Below, one piece after another: positions 28,577 to 37,273 of a stretch of DNA of 64,000 bases (position 1 is its first letter; each line of letters opens with the position of its first letter). The stretch covers positions 370,056 through 434,055 of the forward strand of contig JAXLYI010000007.1 of assembly GCA_046351555.1 (NCBI GenBank), in the 5' to 3' direction. The position numbers and the translations under genes were made by a program. This DNA is from CAISKJ01 sp046351555. GTDB lineage: Bacteria; Myxococcota_A; Polyangia; Polyangiales; Ga0077539. The notes under the pieces were generated by a model. That model saw only the letters and a program-made list of their open reading frames with translations, had not been told where the DNA came from and did not search any database.

Positions 28577-31084
28577 ATGCCTCCTCGCCGCCGCCGCCGT
28601 GATCCGCGCGCCCGCGCCACCGCGCTCCTCGTCGCGGCGGCCTCGCTCGCGACGGCCGCGGGCGCCCCGCGCGAGGGCGCGCGCCACGAGGACCCCGGCG
28701 CCCGCCTCGCGGACTCCCTCGCCCGCGCCACGAAGCTCCACCTCGACGGCCGCGTCGTGTTCGAACGCGCCGGTCCGCTCCTCTGGCGTGATGCCGTGCT
28801 CGGCTGCACGGTGCTCTTCACCGCGTCCGAGCGCCCCGGCGCGCCGCGCGACGTCTGGCGCGCGCGGGTGCGCGTCACGCCCGCCGGCCGCCTGCTCTCG
28901 CTGCGCGGGCCCGCCAACCTCACCGTCAGCCCCCTCGGCGACGACGGCCCCCTCGCCGCCGAGCCCGCCCCCGACGGAGCCCTCCGCCGCGTCGCCTTCC
29001 CCACCCGCGCCTTCGGCGTCGTGCAGAGCGCGGCCCTGCTCGACCCGCGCGGCGAGCGCCCGCACCGCCTCACCCGCGGCGTCACCAACGCGCAGACCGC
29101 CCTCTCCTGGCGCGGCGTCGCCCGCTGGGACGTCCGCCTCGACGCGCCCGTCCCGACGCTCGCCGCCGCCTTCGACCGCGGCGCCCTCGTGCTCCGCGCG
29201 CCGGGCCGCGCGTGGCGCGCGCGCGTCGAAGCGAACGAGCTCTCCCCCAGCGAGGGCGCGACGCTCACGCGGCAGGAGGAGGTCGACAAGGTCTTCGTCC
29301 ACTGGGCGGTCGACACGGTGCGGGCGGTCCCGTGGGTGGGCCCGGCGCCCATCGCGTGGCTGGAGGAGCGCGTCTTCCACGCGAAGGACCTCGCGCGGCA
29401 GTGGCGCTACCGCTGGCTCGGCGGCGCCGAACAGACGTCCGCCGCGCAGGCGAGCGCCGAGCCCACGGTGGAGTCGGGCCGCGCGCTCACCGCGGCCGTG
29501 CGGGATGAAGGCGACCCCACGTGGCCGCCGCCCGACATCGATCCCCCGCTCGCCCGCTCGCTCGGGCGCGAGCGCAACGAGGGCGTGTGGGTCGACGCGA
29601 GCCCGGGCTGGCTTCACCGCACGCCGGGCGCGCCGTCGGCCTTCGTTCGAACGTCGCTCCGGCTCGACGCCGAGCGGCCCTACACCCGCATCGTGCTGCT
29701 CGCGATGGACATGCGGCAGCTCCGGCTCTCGATGCAGGCGGGCGTCGAAGACCCGGTGCCGCTGGTGGGGCCGCGCGGCGACGGGCGGATCCCGCGCGAC
29801 CCCGCGGTGATGGGGCGCGTGGTGGGGGCCTTCAACGGGGCCTTCAAGACGGAGCACGGCGAGTACGGGATGGTGGTCGACCGGCGCGTGCTCCTGCCGC
29901 CGCACCGGCGCTCGGCCACGGTGGCGACGCTCGACGACGGGCGCGTCGCGATGGGCACGTGGTCCGACGCGCCTGGGCTCCCTTCGCCTGTCGTGTCGCT
30001 CCGGCAGAACCTCGACCCCCTCGTCGCCGACGGCGTCGAGAACCCCACGCGCCGCGGCCTCTGGGGCTTCGTGCTCGGCGGCATCGAGCACATGCCCACG
30101 GTGCGCTCGGGGCTCTGCATGCGGGCCGACGGCGCGCTGATGTACGTGTGGGGCGAGGAGACCACCGCGCGGCTCCTCGGGCGCGCGATGCGCCTCGCCG
30201 GGTGCTCCTACGGGATGCACCTCGACATGAACCCCGGGCACGCGATGTTCCACTTCCTGCGGGTCGACGATTTGCGCGCGCGGCGGTGGCAGTCGCAGAC
30301 GCTCGCGTCGGGGATGCGGTCGAGCCCCGAGCGCTTCCTCTACCACTCGCCCAAGGACTTCTTCTACCTCACCGTCCGCGACGTCGCGCCCGCCGGCCTG
30401 CCCTGGGAGCCCGTCGCCGCCCAGCCCGCGCCGCGCTGGTCGCCCGCGCTCTTCACCGTCGCGTCGGGGCCCGTCACCCTCACCTCGCTCGCGCTCGACC
30501 GCGTCCGCCTCGCCCTCCGCGCGGGGCGCCGCGAGCCCGTCGCGCCCGCGCTCATGGGTGGCCGCGACACCTTCCGCGCGCCCGACGAGGCCGCCGTGCT
30601 CGGCGCGATCGAACTCGGCGTCGCCGCCTCCGCCCAGCAGCCGCGCGGGCTCACCGTGGAGGGCCGCACGCTCCTGCCGTTCGTGACCCGCGTCCGCCCG
30701 GCGTGCCTCGCGGTGGGCGACAGCGTCGACGTGCGCCCGTCGCTCACCTGCGAGGGCGACGCGCTCCAGGGGACGCTCCTCGTCGACGAGGGGCGCGCGC
30801 TCTCGATCGACGATGCCATGGAGATGGAGCGCGCGGCCGTGGGCGTGACCGACGACGGCCGGCTGCTCCTGGCGCAGGGTACGTGCGGGCTCGCGGCGCT
30901 CCAGCGGGCGCTGGTGGAGGCCGGCGCGGCGCGCGCGATGGCGCTGGTGACCGCGGGCGGCGCGCAGGCCCACTGGGGCGGAGGGCTGCTCGACGCCTAC
31001 CCCGCCTCGTCGCTCTTCGTGCTCGCGCGCCCGGCGCCGCCCCCCGTCACGCGGCTCGAGCCGCTCTTCGTCACGGGACGTTGA
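28577..31084 (+). CDS. Large exported protein with phosphodiester-glycosidase (NAGPA/DUF2233)-like domain
   Basis: An 835-residue protein with an Arg-rich N-terminus and a signal segment (TALLVAAASLATAAGA). An N-terminal beta-rich part of about 300 residues is followed by a NAGPA-like core: VVGAFNGAFKTEHGEYGMVVDRRVLLPP, then WGFVLGGIEHMPTVRSGLC and CSYGMHLDMNPGHAMFHF. The C-terminal region repeats the theme (GVTDDGRLLLAQGTCG, ALVTAGGAQAHWGG), suggesting a second related lobe. NAGPA-type enzymes hydrolyse phosphodiester-linked sugars; the substrate here is unknown. ATG 28577 is chosen; an in-frame GTG at 28559 is an alternative. The 3' end overlaps the convergent RTX gene by 14 bp. Confidence 0.72.
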   Translation: MPPRRRRRDPRARATALLVAAASLATAAGAPREGARHEDPGARLADSLARATKLHLDGRVVFERAGPLLWRDAVLGCTVLFTASERPGAPRDVWRARVRVTPAGRLLSLRGPANLTVSPLGDDGPLAAEPAPDGALRRVAFPTRAFGVVQSAALLDPRGERPHRLTRGVTNAQTALSWRGVARWDVRLDAPVPTLAAAFDRGALVLRAPGRAWRARVEANELSPSEGATLTRQEEVDKVFVHWAVDTVRAVPWVGPAPIAWLEERVFHAKDLARQWRYRWLGGAEQTSAAQASAEPTVESGRALTAAVRDEGDPTWPPPDIDPPLARSLGRERNEGVWVDASPGWLHRTPGAPSAFVRTSLRLDAERPYTRIVLLAMDMRQLRLSMQAGVEDPVPLVGPRGDGRIPRDPAVMGRVVGAFNGAFKTEHGEYGMVVDRRVLLPPHRRSATVATLDDGRVAMGTWSDAPGLPSPVVSLRQNLDPLVADGVENPTRRGLWGFVLGGIEHMPTVRSGLCMRADGALMYVWGEETTARLLGRAMRLAGCSYGMHLDMNPGHAMFHFLRVDDLRARRWQSQTLASGMRSSPERFLYHSPKDFFYLTVRDVAPAGLPWEPVAAQPAPRWSPALFTVASGPVTLTSLALDRVRLALRAGRREPVAPALMGGRDTFRAPDEAAVLGAIELGVAASAQQPRGLTVEGRTLLPFVTRVRPACLAVGDSVDVRPSLTCEGDALQGTLLVDEGRALSIDDAMEMERAAVGVTDDGRLLLAQGTCGLAALQRALVEAGAARAMALVTAGGAQAHWGGGLLDAYPASSLFVLARPAPPPVTRLEPLFVTGR

Positions 31085-31673
31085 CCACCGTCTCGCAGTT
31101 GACCGCGGTGTCGCCGAGGACGTGGTTGCCGCCGTCGCAGGTGTCGACGCCGAGGCGGCCGTCGAGCATATCGTCGTGGTCGTTGCCGGCGAGGTTGTCG
31201 TCGCCGTCGTCGCCGTAGACGCGGTCGCGCTCGGTGCCGCCGACGAGGGCGTCGTTGCCGCGGCCGCCGAAGATGGTGTCGTTGCCGCCGTCGCCGTCGA
31301 TGTAGTCGTTGTCGTCCTCGCCGTTGATGGTGTCGTCGCCCTCGTCGCCCCAGACGCGGTCGGAGCCCGCGCCGGCGCGGATGGTGTCGTTGCCGGCGCC
31401 GCCGCAGATGATGTCGTTGCCCTCGAAGCCGGCGATGATGTCGTCGCCGCCGAGGCCGACGATCACGTCGGGGCCGGGCGTGCCGGTGAGGAAGTCGTTG
31501 CCGTTGGTGCCGACGATGGTCGCGGCGAACCCGCGGCAGGTGGGCGCGGTGGTGATCGGGCCCGACGTGGGCGACGAGGTGGCGCCGGCCGCGCTGTTCT
31601 CGGCGACGTCGTCGGCGTTGGCGCAGCCGACCGAGGCGAGCAGCGCGAGGGCACAGAGGGAGAGGTTCTTCAT
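31071..31673 (-). CDS. RTX-type calcium-binding repeat lipoprotein
   Basis: A 200-residue lipoprotein (LLASVGCANA). After a Ser/Thr/Ala linker, residues 50-180 consist of about 14 nine-residue RTX-like repeats (GGxGxDxxx: GGDDIIAGFEGNDIICGGAGND and further units), which form calcium-binding beta-rolls. The C-terminus ends with a Cys pair (DTCDGG...NCETV). RTX repeats usually occur on type I-secreted proteins, but this one has a lipoprotein signal instead, so it is probably Sec-exported and surface-anchored. AAGGAG lies upstream of the ATG at 31673. Confidence 0.9.
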   Translation of the reverse strand: MKNLSLCALALLASVGCANADDVAENSAAGATSSPTSGPITTAPTCRGFAATIVGTNGNDFLTGTPGPDVIVGLGGDDIIAGFEGNDIICGGAGNDTIRAGAGSDRVWGDEGDDTINGEDDNDYIDGDGGNDTIFGGRGNDALVGGTERDRVYGDDGDDNLAGNDHDDMLDGRLGVDTCDGGNHVLGDTAVNCETVVNVP

Positions 31674-31829
31674 GGTCGTGTGGGCTCCTTCGCCCCTTCG
31701 GTGGGGCGGCCGGGCCCGTCGCAACGTCGGTGCCGGGCCGGAAACCCGCGCCTGCCGCGGGCGTTGCGCGCGCCGCAGCACAAGCCGCGCGCCGCGGTCC
31801 GCGCGATCGGTGTACCGTCCGCGCCCCCC

Positions 31830-32601
31830 ATGACCGCAGCCCGCTGGACCTTCGATACGACCGCCGCGCCGCGCGCCGCGCAGGTGATGCTCCTGGTGTT
31901 CGGCGAGGGGGCGCGGGCGGCGCCCGAGGTGCCCGGCGTGGCGGTGCGACCGCTGCCGCGCGCGGCCGACCCGGCGTGGTTCGACGCGTGGCGCGCGGGC
32001 TCGATCCGCGCGGTGGCGGAGGCCGACCTCCGCGGCGACCTCGCGGCGCTCGACCGGGCCGACCACGTTCACGTCGTCATCGCCGAGCCCGCGGCCGCGA
32101 CCGACCTCGCGCACCTCCAGGGCGCGTGGGCCGCGGCGCGGGCGCTCCTCGAGGCGGGCGCGTCGGCGGCGCTCGACGTCCACGCGCTCGCGTGGCGGAC
32201 GGCGGCGACGGCGCCCGACCCGGCCGCGCCGCTCGACCTCGACCGCGAACTCCGGCTGGTGTTCGAAGGCGCGGGCGGGCGCGCGGACGGGGCGTACCCG
32301 CTGCACACGCGGGGGCTGCGGAAGTTCGGCGCGCCCGACCTCGTGGCGCTGTGCTCGCCGGGCGACGCGGAGCTCGTCGGCGACATGGCCCGCCAGCTCG
32401 CCCACGCGATGGCGCGCGGCCTCGACCTCGCGCGCCCGCGCCACGCGCTCGCGCTCGGCGACGCGGCGACGTGGTACGCCGTCGACGACGTCCGGTCTCG
32501 GGCTCCTCGGCCTGCAGAACGAGGCCTGTCCTCGTCGACGAGGAGGCTGCCACCTCGCCGGCGTCGCGTCGCGCATCGGCGGTGGCGAAGGCCGCGCGTA
32601 G
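31830..32601 (+). pseudogene. Gene A: full N-terminus, frameshifted C-terminus (hypothetical protein)
   Basis: Starts MTAARWTFDTTAAPRAAQVM and is intact to about 32490, after which small indels destroy the frame, relative to the intact C-terminal half at 35119-35482. The protein has no recognised domain. It is moderately hydrophobic with a conserved-looking YPLHTRGLRKFGAPDLVALC segment. Joining 31830-32242 to 35119-35482 restores an uninterrupted 258-codon gene in frame, so removing the intervening copy would give a normal gene. No function is proposed. Confidence 0.75.
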
Positions 32602-32605
32602 CGCG

Positions 32606-33535
32606 TCACACCATCGGGAGCAGCGTGCGCGACCGCGCGTCGGCCTCGTCGTAGCTTTCGCCGCACCGGATGAACACTGTTCGAATCGCGTCGCGCGTCG
32701 CGTCGAGGCCCGCGGCGCGCCGGGCCCGGGTCGCGCGTGACGCGGAGCGCGAGGCCCGCCGACCGCGCGCGCGAGGGCGCAGGAGGCGGTCGCGTCGAGG
32801 CGGCGCGCGCCCGCCATCGCCTCCGCGGCGGCACCCCAGGTGGCGGCCGGCGGCCCGCGAAGCGCGCGAGGGCGTCCTCCACCAGCGGGTCGGGGAGGCT
32901 TCGGCGCGCGCGGCCGCCGTCGCGACGGCGATCGCGCGGGCGACCGTGGCGTCGTCGAGCGATCGGCGCCGGCGGCTCGAACGACAGCACGAACTCCGGC
33001 GGGTCGAAGTTGAGCCGTGTGCACCGCGACGTCGCCCGGTCCGCGGTGTAGATCAAACCCTGTCGCCCTCGCCAGAGCGTCGCGACCTCCCCGGCCTTCG
33101 CGGGGTCGCACTGAAGCGCTGGTGCCCTGGGTCAGCGCACCCCATCGACGCGAGGAGCGTTCTGGAGCGGCGTGGCGCCTCCCCGTGAACCACGCGTCGA
33201 ACGCGCCCTCCTCGTCGCCGTACTGTGCGGGCCCGGAGCGCCTGATGCGCTCCCGAGCCGGCGTGGAACTTCAGCTCGATCACCAGCGGGTCGCCCGACG
33301 ACGTCACCCAGGGCCGCGTGCAGCAGGCGCCAGCCCGACATCGACGAGCGCGTGAGGCCCTGCTCGCGCGGAGGCGCGCCTCCGTGTCGCCCCAGCGCAC
33401 CGGGCCGACGCCCTCGAGGAGGTCGGTCGCTCGGGCGGGCGAGGGCCGCGAGCTCGGGCGCGGGCTTGTGCGCGGCTTGTGCGCGGGCTTCGCGCTTGGG
33501 CGTGGCTTCCGGTTGACTTCGCCATGGGACGGCAC
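32606..33535 (-). pseudogene. Gene B copy 1, frameshifted
   Basis: Collinear with the intact gene at 35487-36413 but broken by many short indels, for example around 33046 and 33225. No reading frame longer than about a quarter of the gene remains. The start-codon region (33533-33535) is preserved. Confidence 0.85.
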
Positions 33536-33547
33536 ACCGCACGCGCC

Positions 33548-34279
33548 ATGGGCGACGAAGATCCGCCCGCCGCGGCAGCGCGGCCCCGTGCGCGAACCGC
33601 GCGGCGGACGAGTTCGAGCGGCTCGTGGCCGGCGGGGCTGTGCGCGCTACGACGCGGCGACGCGCGACGGCCGGGCCACCTCCTCGCCCGCGGACGACCT
33701 CGTCGACGCGGGCGAGGGGGGACGCTGGGTGTTGAGCGCGTGGGGCCTGTCGACGCCCGCGGAGCTGCTCGTGGAGCTGCCTCATGGCCGGCTCGAACTC
33801 GGCCCGAGCGAGCGTCGCGGTGACCGTCGAGGGCCGCGCGCTATGCTCCGCGCGGGGCTCCAATTGGAAGAGCGGTCGGCCGCGTCGGCCAGGTGCCCGC
33901 TACGGCGCGATGTTCCCGCTGCGGAAGGGCTACGCCGCCTTCCGCGCGGCGTGGGAGGAGGCGGGGACGCGGGCGCCTCGAGCGCGACCCCGCTGGCGTC
34001 CGTCCGCGTTCCTCGATCGGCCACCTGCCGCGGGACTGGGTGGCCGAGGCGTGGCGCGTCCCCGCCGTGCGCGAGGGTCTCACCCGCGCCGTCGTCGCCT
34101 TCGTCACGGCGCACGCACCACCCGCTACGGCTTCGCGTGGCCGTCGATCCTCGGCGCGGCCTCGGCGCCGACGCCTCGTCGCGCTCCGCGAGGCCCTCGC
34201 CGCGGCGCTCGGTTCTCGCCGGGCGCGTGGCGCGCGCGGTGGACGCCCTCCTCCCGCGGCGTCATCGTCGGGCGGGTGA
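33548..34279 (+). pseudogene. Gene C copy 1, frameshifted
   Basis: Collinear with the intact gene at 36441-37199 but 27 bases shorter, with frame-breaking deletions including a 9-base loss near 33690. Start and stop codons are recognisable. Confidence 0.85.
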
Positions 34280-34353
34280 GCCTCCGACACCTTCGCGCCC
34301 GGAGACGTGACGTCGCGCTTCGTGCGCAGCGCGGTGCCGGATAGAGTCGCGTC

Positions 34354-35124
34354 ATGCGAGAAGGCGACGCAGTCCGCTTCGAGGAGGCCCCGTACGTGCC
34401 GACGGGGAGCGAGTTCCGTGACGTGCCCGCGGCGGTGGTGCGGGGCGTTCGGCAGCGACACGACGGTGGTGCGGCACGGCGACGTCCACGTCGGCTGGGT
34501 CGACGGGCGGCGGCCACGAGTCGCGCTCTTCCCCGACGGCGGCGCGCTCGTGCGGACGGGCGTCTCCGGCGCGCGGGCGTACGCGGTCCACCGCGCGCGG
34601 ACATGATCACCACGACTGGACGTCGCGGCCTCCGCGTGAACGCGCGACGGCGCCGTGGAGGGCTTCGACCTGCCCCGACGCCGACGTGCGGGCGGCGGCC
34701 ACGGCCGTCCGGACGGGCGCCCTCCTGCTCGTCGCGGGCGAAGGGCTGGTGCGCTGCCGCGAGAGGACGGGACGCTCGTCCCCGAGCGCGCGTGGCGCTC
34801 TGGAAGGCGCCGACGCTTGCGCTTCGTGGGGAAGGACGCGCCGCGCTGGGTGCTCGGCGTGACCCGCCCGCGCGCCTCGCCGTGGTGGTTCGACGGCGAC
34901 GACGCGCGAGAGCTGCTCGCGAAAGACGACTTCGACGGCTTCGTCACCTTCGACGGCGCGCTCGACGAGTCGGGCCGCCGCCCGTCCGCCCCGCGCAGCT
35001 CTCCATGGTGTGGACAAGGCGGCAGCGCCCACGCGCTCGCAGGAGTGGACGCGCTCGCCCCCGACGCGTCCTCCCCGCCGCCGCGCCCTTCGTCCCCTCG
35101 ATGGAACTCGACGTCGCGCCGCGA
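34354..35124 (+). pseudogene. Gene D copy 1, frameshifted and 3'-truncated
   Basis: Collinear with the first 260 codons of the intact gene D (37274-38575), then fused at the duplication junction to the middle of gene A. Several single-base indels break the frame. Confidence 0.85.
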
Positions 35125-35482
35125 GCTCCGGCTGGTGTTCGAAGGCGCGGGCGGCCGCGCGGACGGGGCGTACCCGCTGCACACGCGGGGGCTGCGGAAG
35201 TTCGGTGCGCCCGACCTCGTGGCGCTGTGCTCGCCGGGCGACGCGGAGCTCGTCGGCGACATGGCCCGCCAGCTCGCCCACGCGATGGCGCGCGGCCTCG
35301 ACCTGGCGCGCCCGCGCCACGCGCTCGCGCTCGGCGACACGACGACGTGGTACGCCGTCGACGACGTCCGCGGCCTCGCCGGGCTCCTCGGCCTACAGAA
35401 CGAGGCCCGCGTCCTCGTCGACGAGGAGGGCCGCCACCTCGCCGGCGTCGCGTCGCGCATCGGCGGCGAAGGCCGCGCGTAG
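35119..35482 (+). pseudogene. Gene A 3' fragment (intact C-terminal half, no start)
   Basis: Encodes the C-terminal ~120 residues of gene A without frameshifts, ending GGEGRA and a stop at 35480-35482. It has no start of its own at the junction. It is in phase with the N-terminal part at 31830-32242 if the copy between them is removed. Confidence 0.75.
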
Positions 35483-35486
35483 CGCG

Positions 35487-36413
35487 TCACACCATCGGGA
35501 GCAGCGTGCGCGACCGCGCGTCGGCCTCGTCGTAGCTTTCGCCGCACCGGATGAACACCGTTCGAATCGCGTCGCGCGTCGCGTCGAGGCCCGCGGCGCG
35601 CCGGCCCGGGTCGCGCGTGACGCGGAGCGCGAGGGCCTCGCCGACCGCGCGCGCGAGGGCGCAGGAGGCGGTCGCGTCGAGGCGGGCGCGCTCCGCCATC
35701 GCCTCCGCGGCGGCACCCCAGGTGGCGTCGGGCGGGCCCGCGAAGCGCGCGAGGGCGTCCTCCACCAGCGGGTCGGGGGAGGGCTCGGCGGCGCGCGCGG
35801 CCGCCGCCGCGACGGCGATCGCGCGGGCGACCGTGGCGTCGTCGAGCGACGGTGCCGGCGGCTCGAACGACAGCACGAACTCCGGCGGGTCGAAGTTGAG
35901 CCAGGTGTGCACCGCGACGTCGCCCGGTCCGCGGTAGACGTCCCCGTCGCCCTCGCCGAGCGTCGCGACCTCCCCGGCCTTCGCGGGGTCGCACTGGAAG
36001 CGCTGGTGCCCCGTCAGCGCGCACCCCATCGACGCGAGGAGCGTTTCGAAGCGGCGTGGCGCCTCCCCCGTGAACCACGCGTCGAACGCGCCCTCCTCGT
36101 CGCCGTACCAGGTGGCCCGGAGCGCCTCGATGCGCCCCGAGCCGGCGTGGAACTTCAGCTCGATCACCAGCGGGTCGCCCGACGACGTCACCCAGGGCCG
36201 CGGCAGCAGGCGCCAGCCCGACATCGACGAGCGCGTGAGGCCCTGCTCGCGCGTGAGGCGCGCCTCCGTGTCGCCCCAGCGCACCGGGCCGACGCCCTCG
36301 AGGAGGTCGGTCGTGCTCGGGCGGGCGAGGGCCGCGAGCTCGGGCGCGGGCTTGTGCGCGGGCTTGTGCGCGGGCTTGCGCTTGGGCGTGGGCTTCCGGT
36401 TGGACTTCGCCAT
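35487..36413 (-). CDS. Gene B, hypothetical protein (intact copy)
   Basis: A 308-residue protein not recognised by motif. The N-terminus is a Lys/Pro/His-rich repeat (KPAHKPAHKPAPE) resembling a nucleic-acid-binding or disordered tail. The core has WGDTEARL, VIELKFHAGSG, WYGDEEGAFDAWF, then FDPPEFVLSFEPPAPS. The C-terminal half is helical and Ala-rich, with RDPGRRAAGLDATRDAI. No signal peptide or membrane helix is seen. It is convergent with gene A (4-bp gap between stops) and divergent from gene C (27-bp gap). A decayed copy lies at 32606-33535. Confidence 0.72.
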   Translation of the reverse strand: MAKSNRKPTPKRKPAHKPAHKPAPELAALARPSTTDLLEGVGPVRWGDTEARLTREQGLTRSSMSGWRLLPRPWVTSSGDPLVIELKFHAGSGRIEALRATWYGDEEGAFDAWFTGEAPRRFETLLASMGCALTGHQRFQCDPAKAGEVATLGEGDGDVYRGPGDVAVHTWLNFDPPEFVLSFEPPAPSLDDATVARAIAVAAAAARAAEPSPDPLVEDALARFAGPPDATWGAAAEAMAERARLDATASCALARAVGEALALRVTRDPGRRAAGLDATRDAIRTVFIRCGESYDEADARSRTLLPMV

Positions 36414-36440
36414 GGGACGTCTGCGACGATCGCACGCGCC

Positions 36441-37199
36441 ATGGGCGACGTGAAGACGGTCCGCCTCCCGCCGCGGCGCGGCCCCGTGCGGGCGAACCGC
36501 GCGGCGGACGAGTTCGAGCGGCTCGTGGCCGGCGGGGGCTGTGCGCGCTACGACGCGGCGACGCGCGACGGCCGGGCCACCTTCGAACGCCTCCTCGCCC
36601 TCGCGGACGACCTCGTCGACGCGGGCGAGGGGGGACGCTGGGTGTTGAGCGCGTGGGGCCTGTCGACGCCCGCGGAGCTGCTCGTGGAGCCGCCCCGCGG
36701 CTGGCTCGAACTCGGCCCGAGCGCGAGCGTCGCGGTGACCGTCGAGGGCCGCGCGCTGGTGCTCCGCGCGGGGCTCCAATTGGAAGAGCGGTCGGCCGCG
36801 GTCGGCTATGCCCGCTACGGCGCGATGTTCCCGCTGCGGAAGGGCTACGCCGCCTTCCGCGCGGCGTGGGAGGAGGCGGGGACGCGGGCGGCCTTCGAGC
36901 GCGACCCGCTGGCGTCCGTCCGCGTCCGCTCGATCGGCCACCTGCCGCGGGACTGGGTGGCCGAGGCGTGGCGCGTCCCCGCCGTGCGCGAGGGTCTCAC
37001 CCGCGCCGTCGTCGCCCTCGTCACGGCGCACGGCACCATTCGCTACGGCTTCGCGTGGCCGTCGATCCTCGGCGCGGCCCTCGGCGCCGACGCCCTCGTC
37101 GCGCTCCGCGAGGCCCTCGCCGCGGCGCTCGGCCCGGCGGGCGCGTGGCGCGCGCGGTGGGACGCCCTCCTCCCCGCGGCGTCATCGTCGGGCGGGTGA
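36441..37199 (+). CDS. Gene C, hypothetical protein (intact copy)
   Basis: A 252-residue soluble protein without a recognised domain. The N-terminus is basic (VKTVRLPPRRGPVRANRAADEF). The middle has a beta-rich segment (WLELGPSASVAVTVEGRALVLRAG) and the C-terminal third is helical (GLTRAVVALVTAHGTIRYGFAWPSILGAALGADALVALREAL). It may share a fold with genes A and B, but this cannot be shown from the sequence alone. Gene D follows 74 bp downstream on the same strand. A frameshifted duplicate is at 33548-34279. Confidence 0.7.
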   Translation: MGDVKTVRLPPRRGPVRANRAADEFERLVAGGGCARYDAATRDGRATFERLLALADDLVDAGEGGRWVLSAWGLSTPAELLVEPPRGWLELGPSASVAVTVEGRALVLRAGLQLEERSAAVGYARYGAMFPLRKGYAAFRAAWEEAGTRAAFERDPLASVRVRSIGHLPRDWVAEAWRVPAVREGLTRAVVALVTAHGTIRYGFAWPSILGAALGADALVALREALAAALGPAGAWRARWDALLPAASSSGG

Positions 37200-37273
37200 G
37201 CCTCCGACACCTTCGCGCCCGGAGACGTGACGTCGCGCTTCGTGCGCAGCGCGGCGCCGGATAGAGTCGCGTC

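Larger units (their letters stand above)
32243..35124. repeat. Tandem duplication, copy 1 (decayed or error-rich)
   Basis: Carries the 3' half of gene A, gene B, gene C and the 5' part of gene D, all also present in copy 2. Gene starts and stops are offset from copy 2 by 2878 to 2920 bases, rising along the unit, so this copy has net small deletions. Mismatches are clustered, mostly 1-15 base indels, with long identical runs between them. The junction with copy 2 is at a 6-bp microhomology (ccgcga, 35119-35124). Confidence 0.9.

Noticed and set aside
33046..33056. gtgtagatcaa, resembling the arm of the foldback element at 14835
   Set aside because: Only 11 bases match, there is no inverted partner, and the site is an indel-rich spot of the decayed duplication.
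32606..35110. Many short open frames in copy 1 of the duplication as separate small genes
   Set aside because: They are fragments of genes B, C and D in shifting frames, as shown by alignment with the intact copy.
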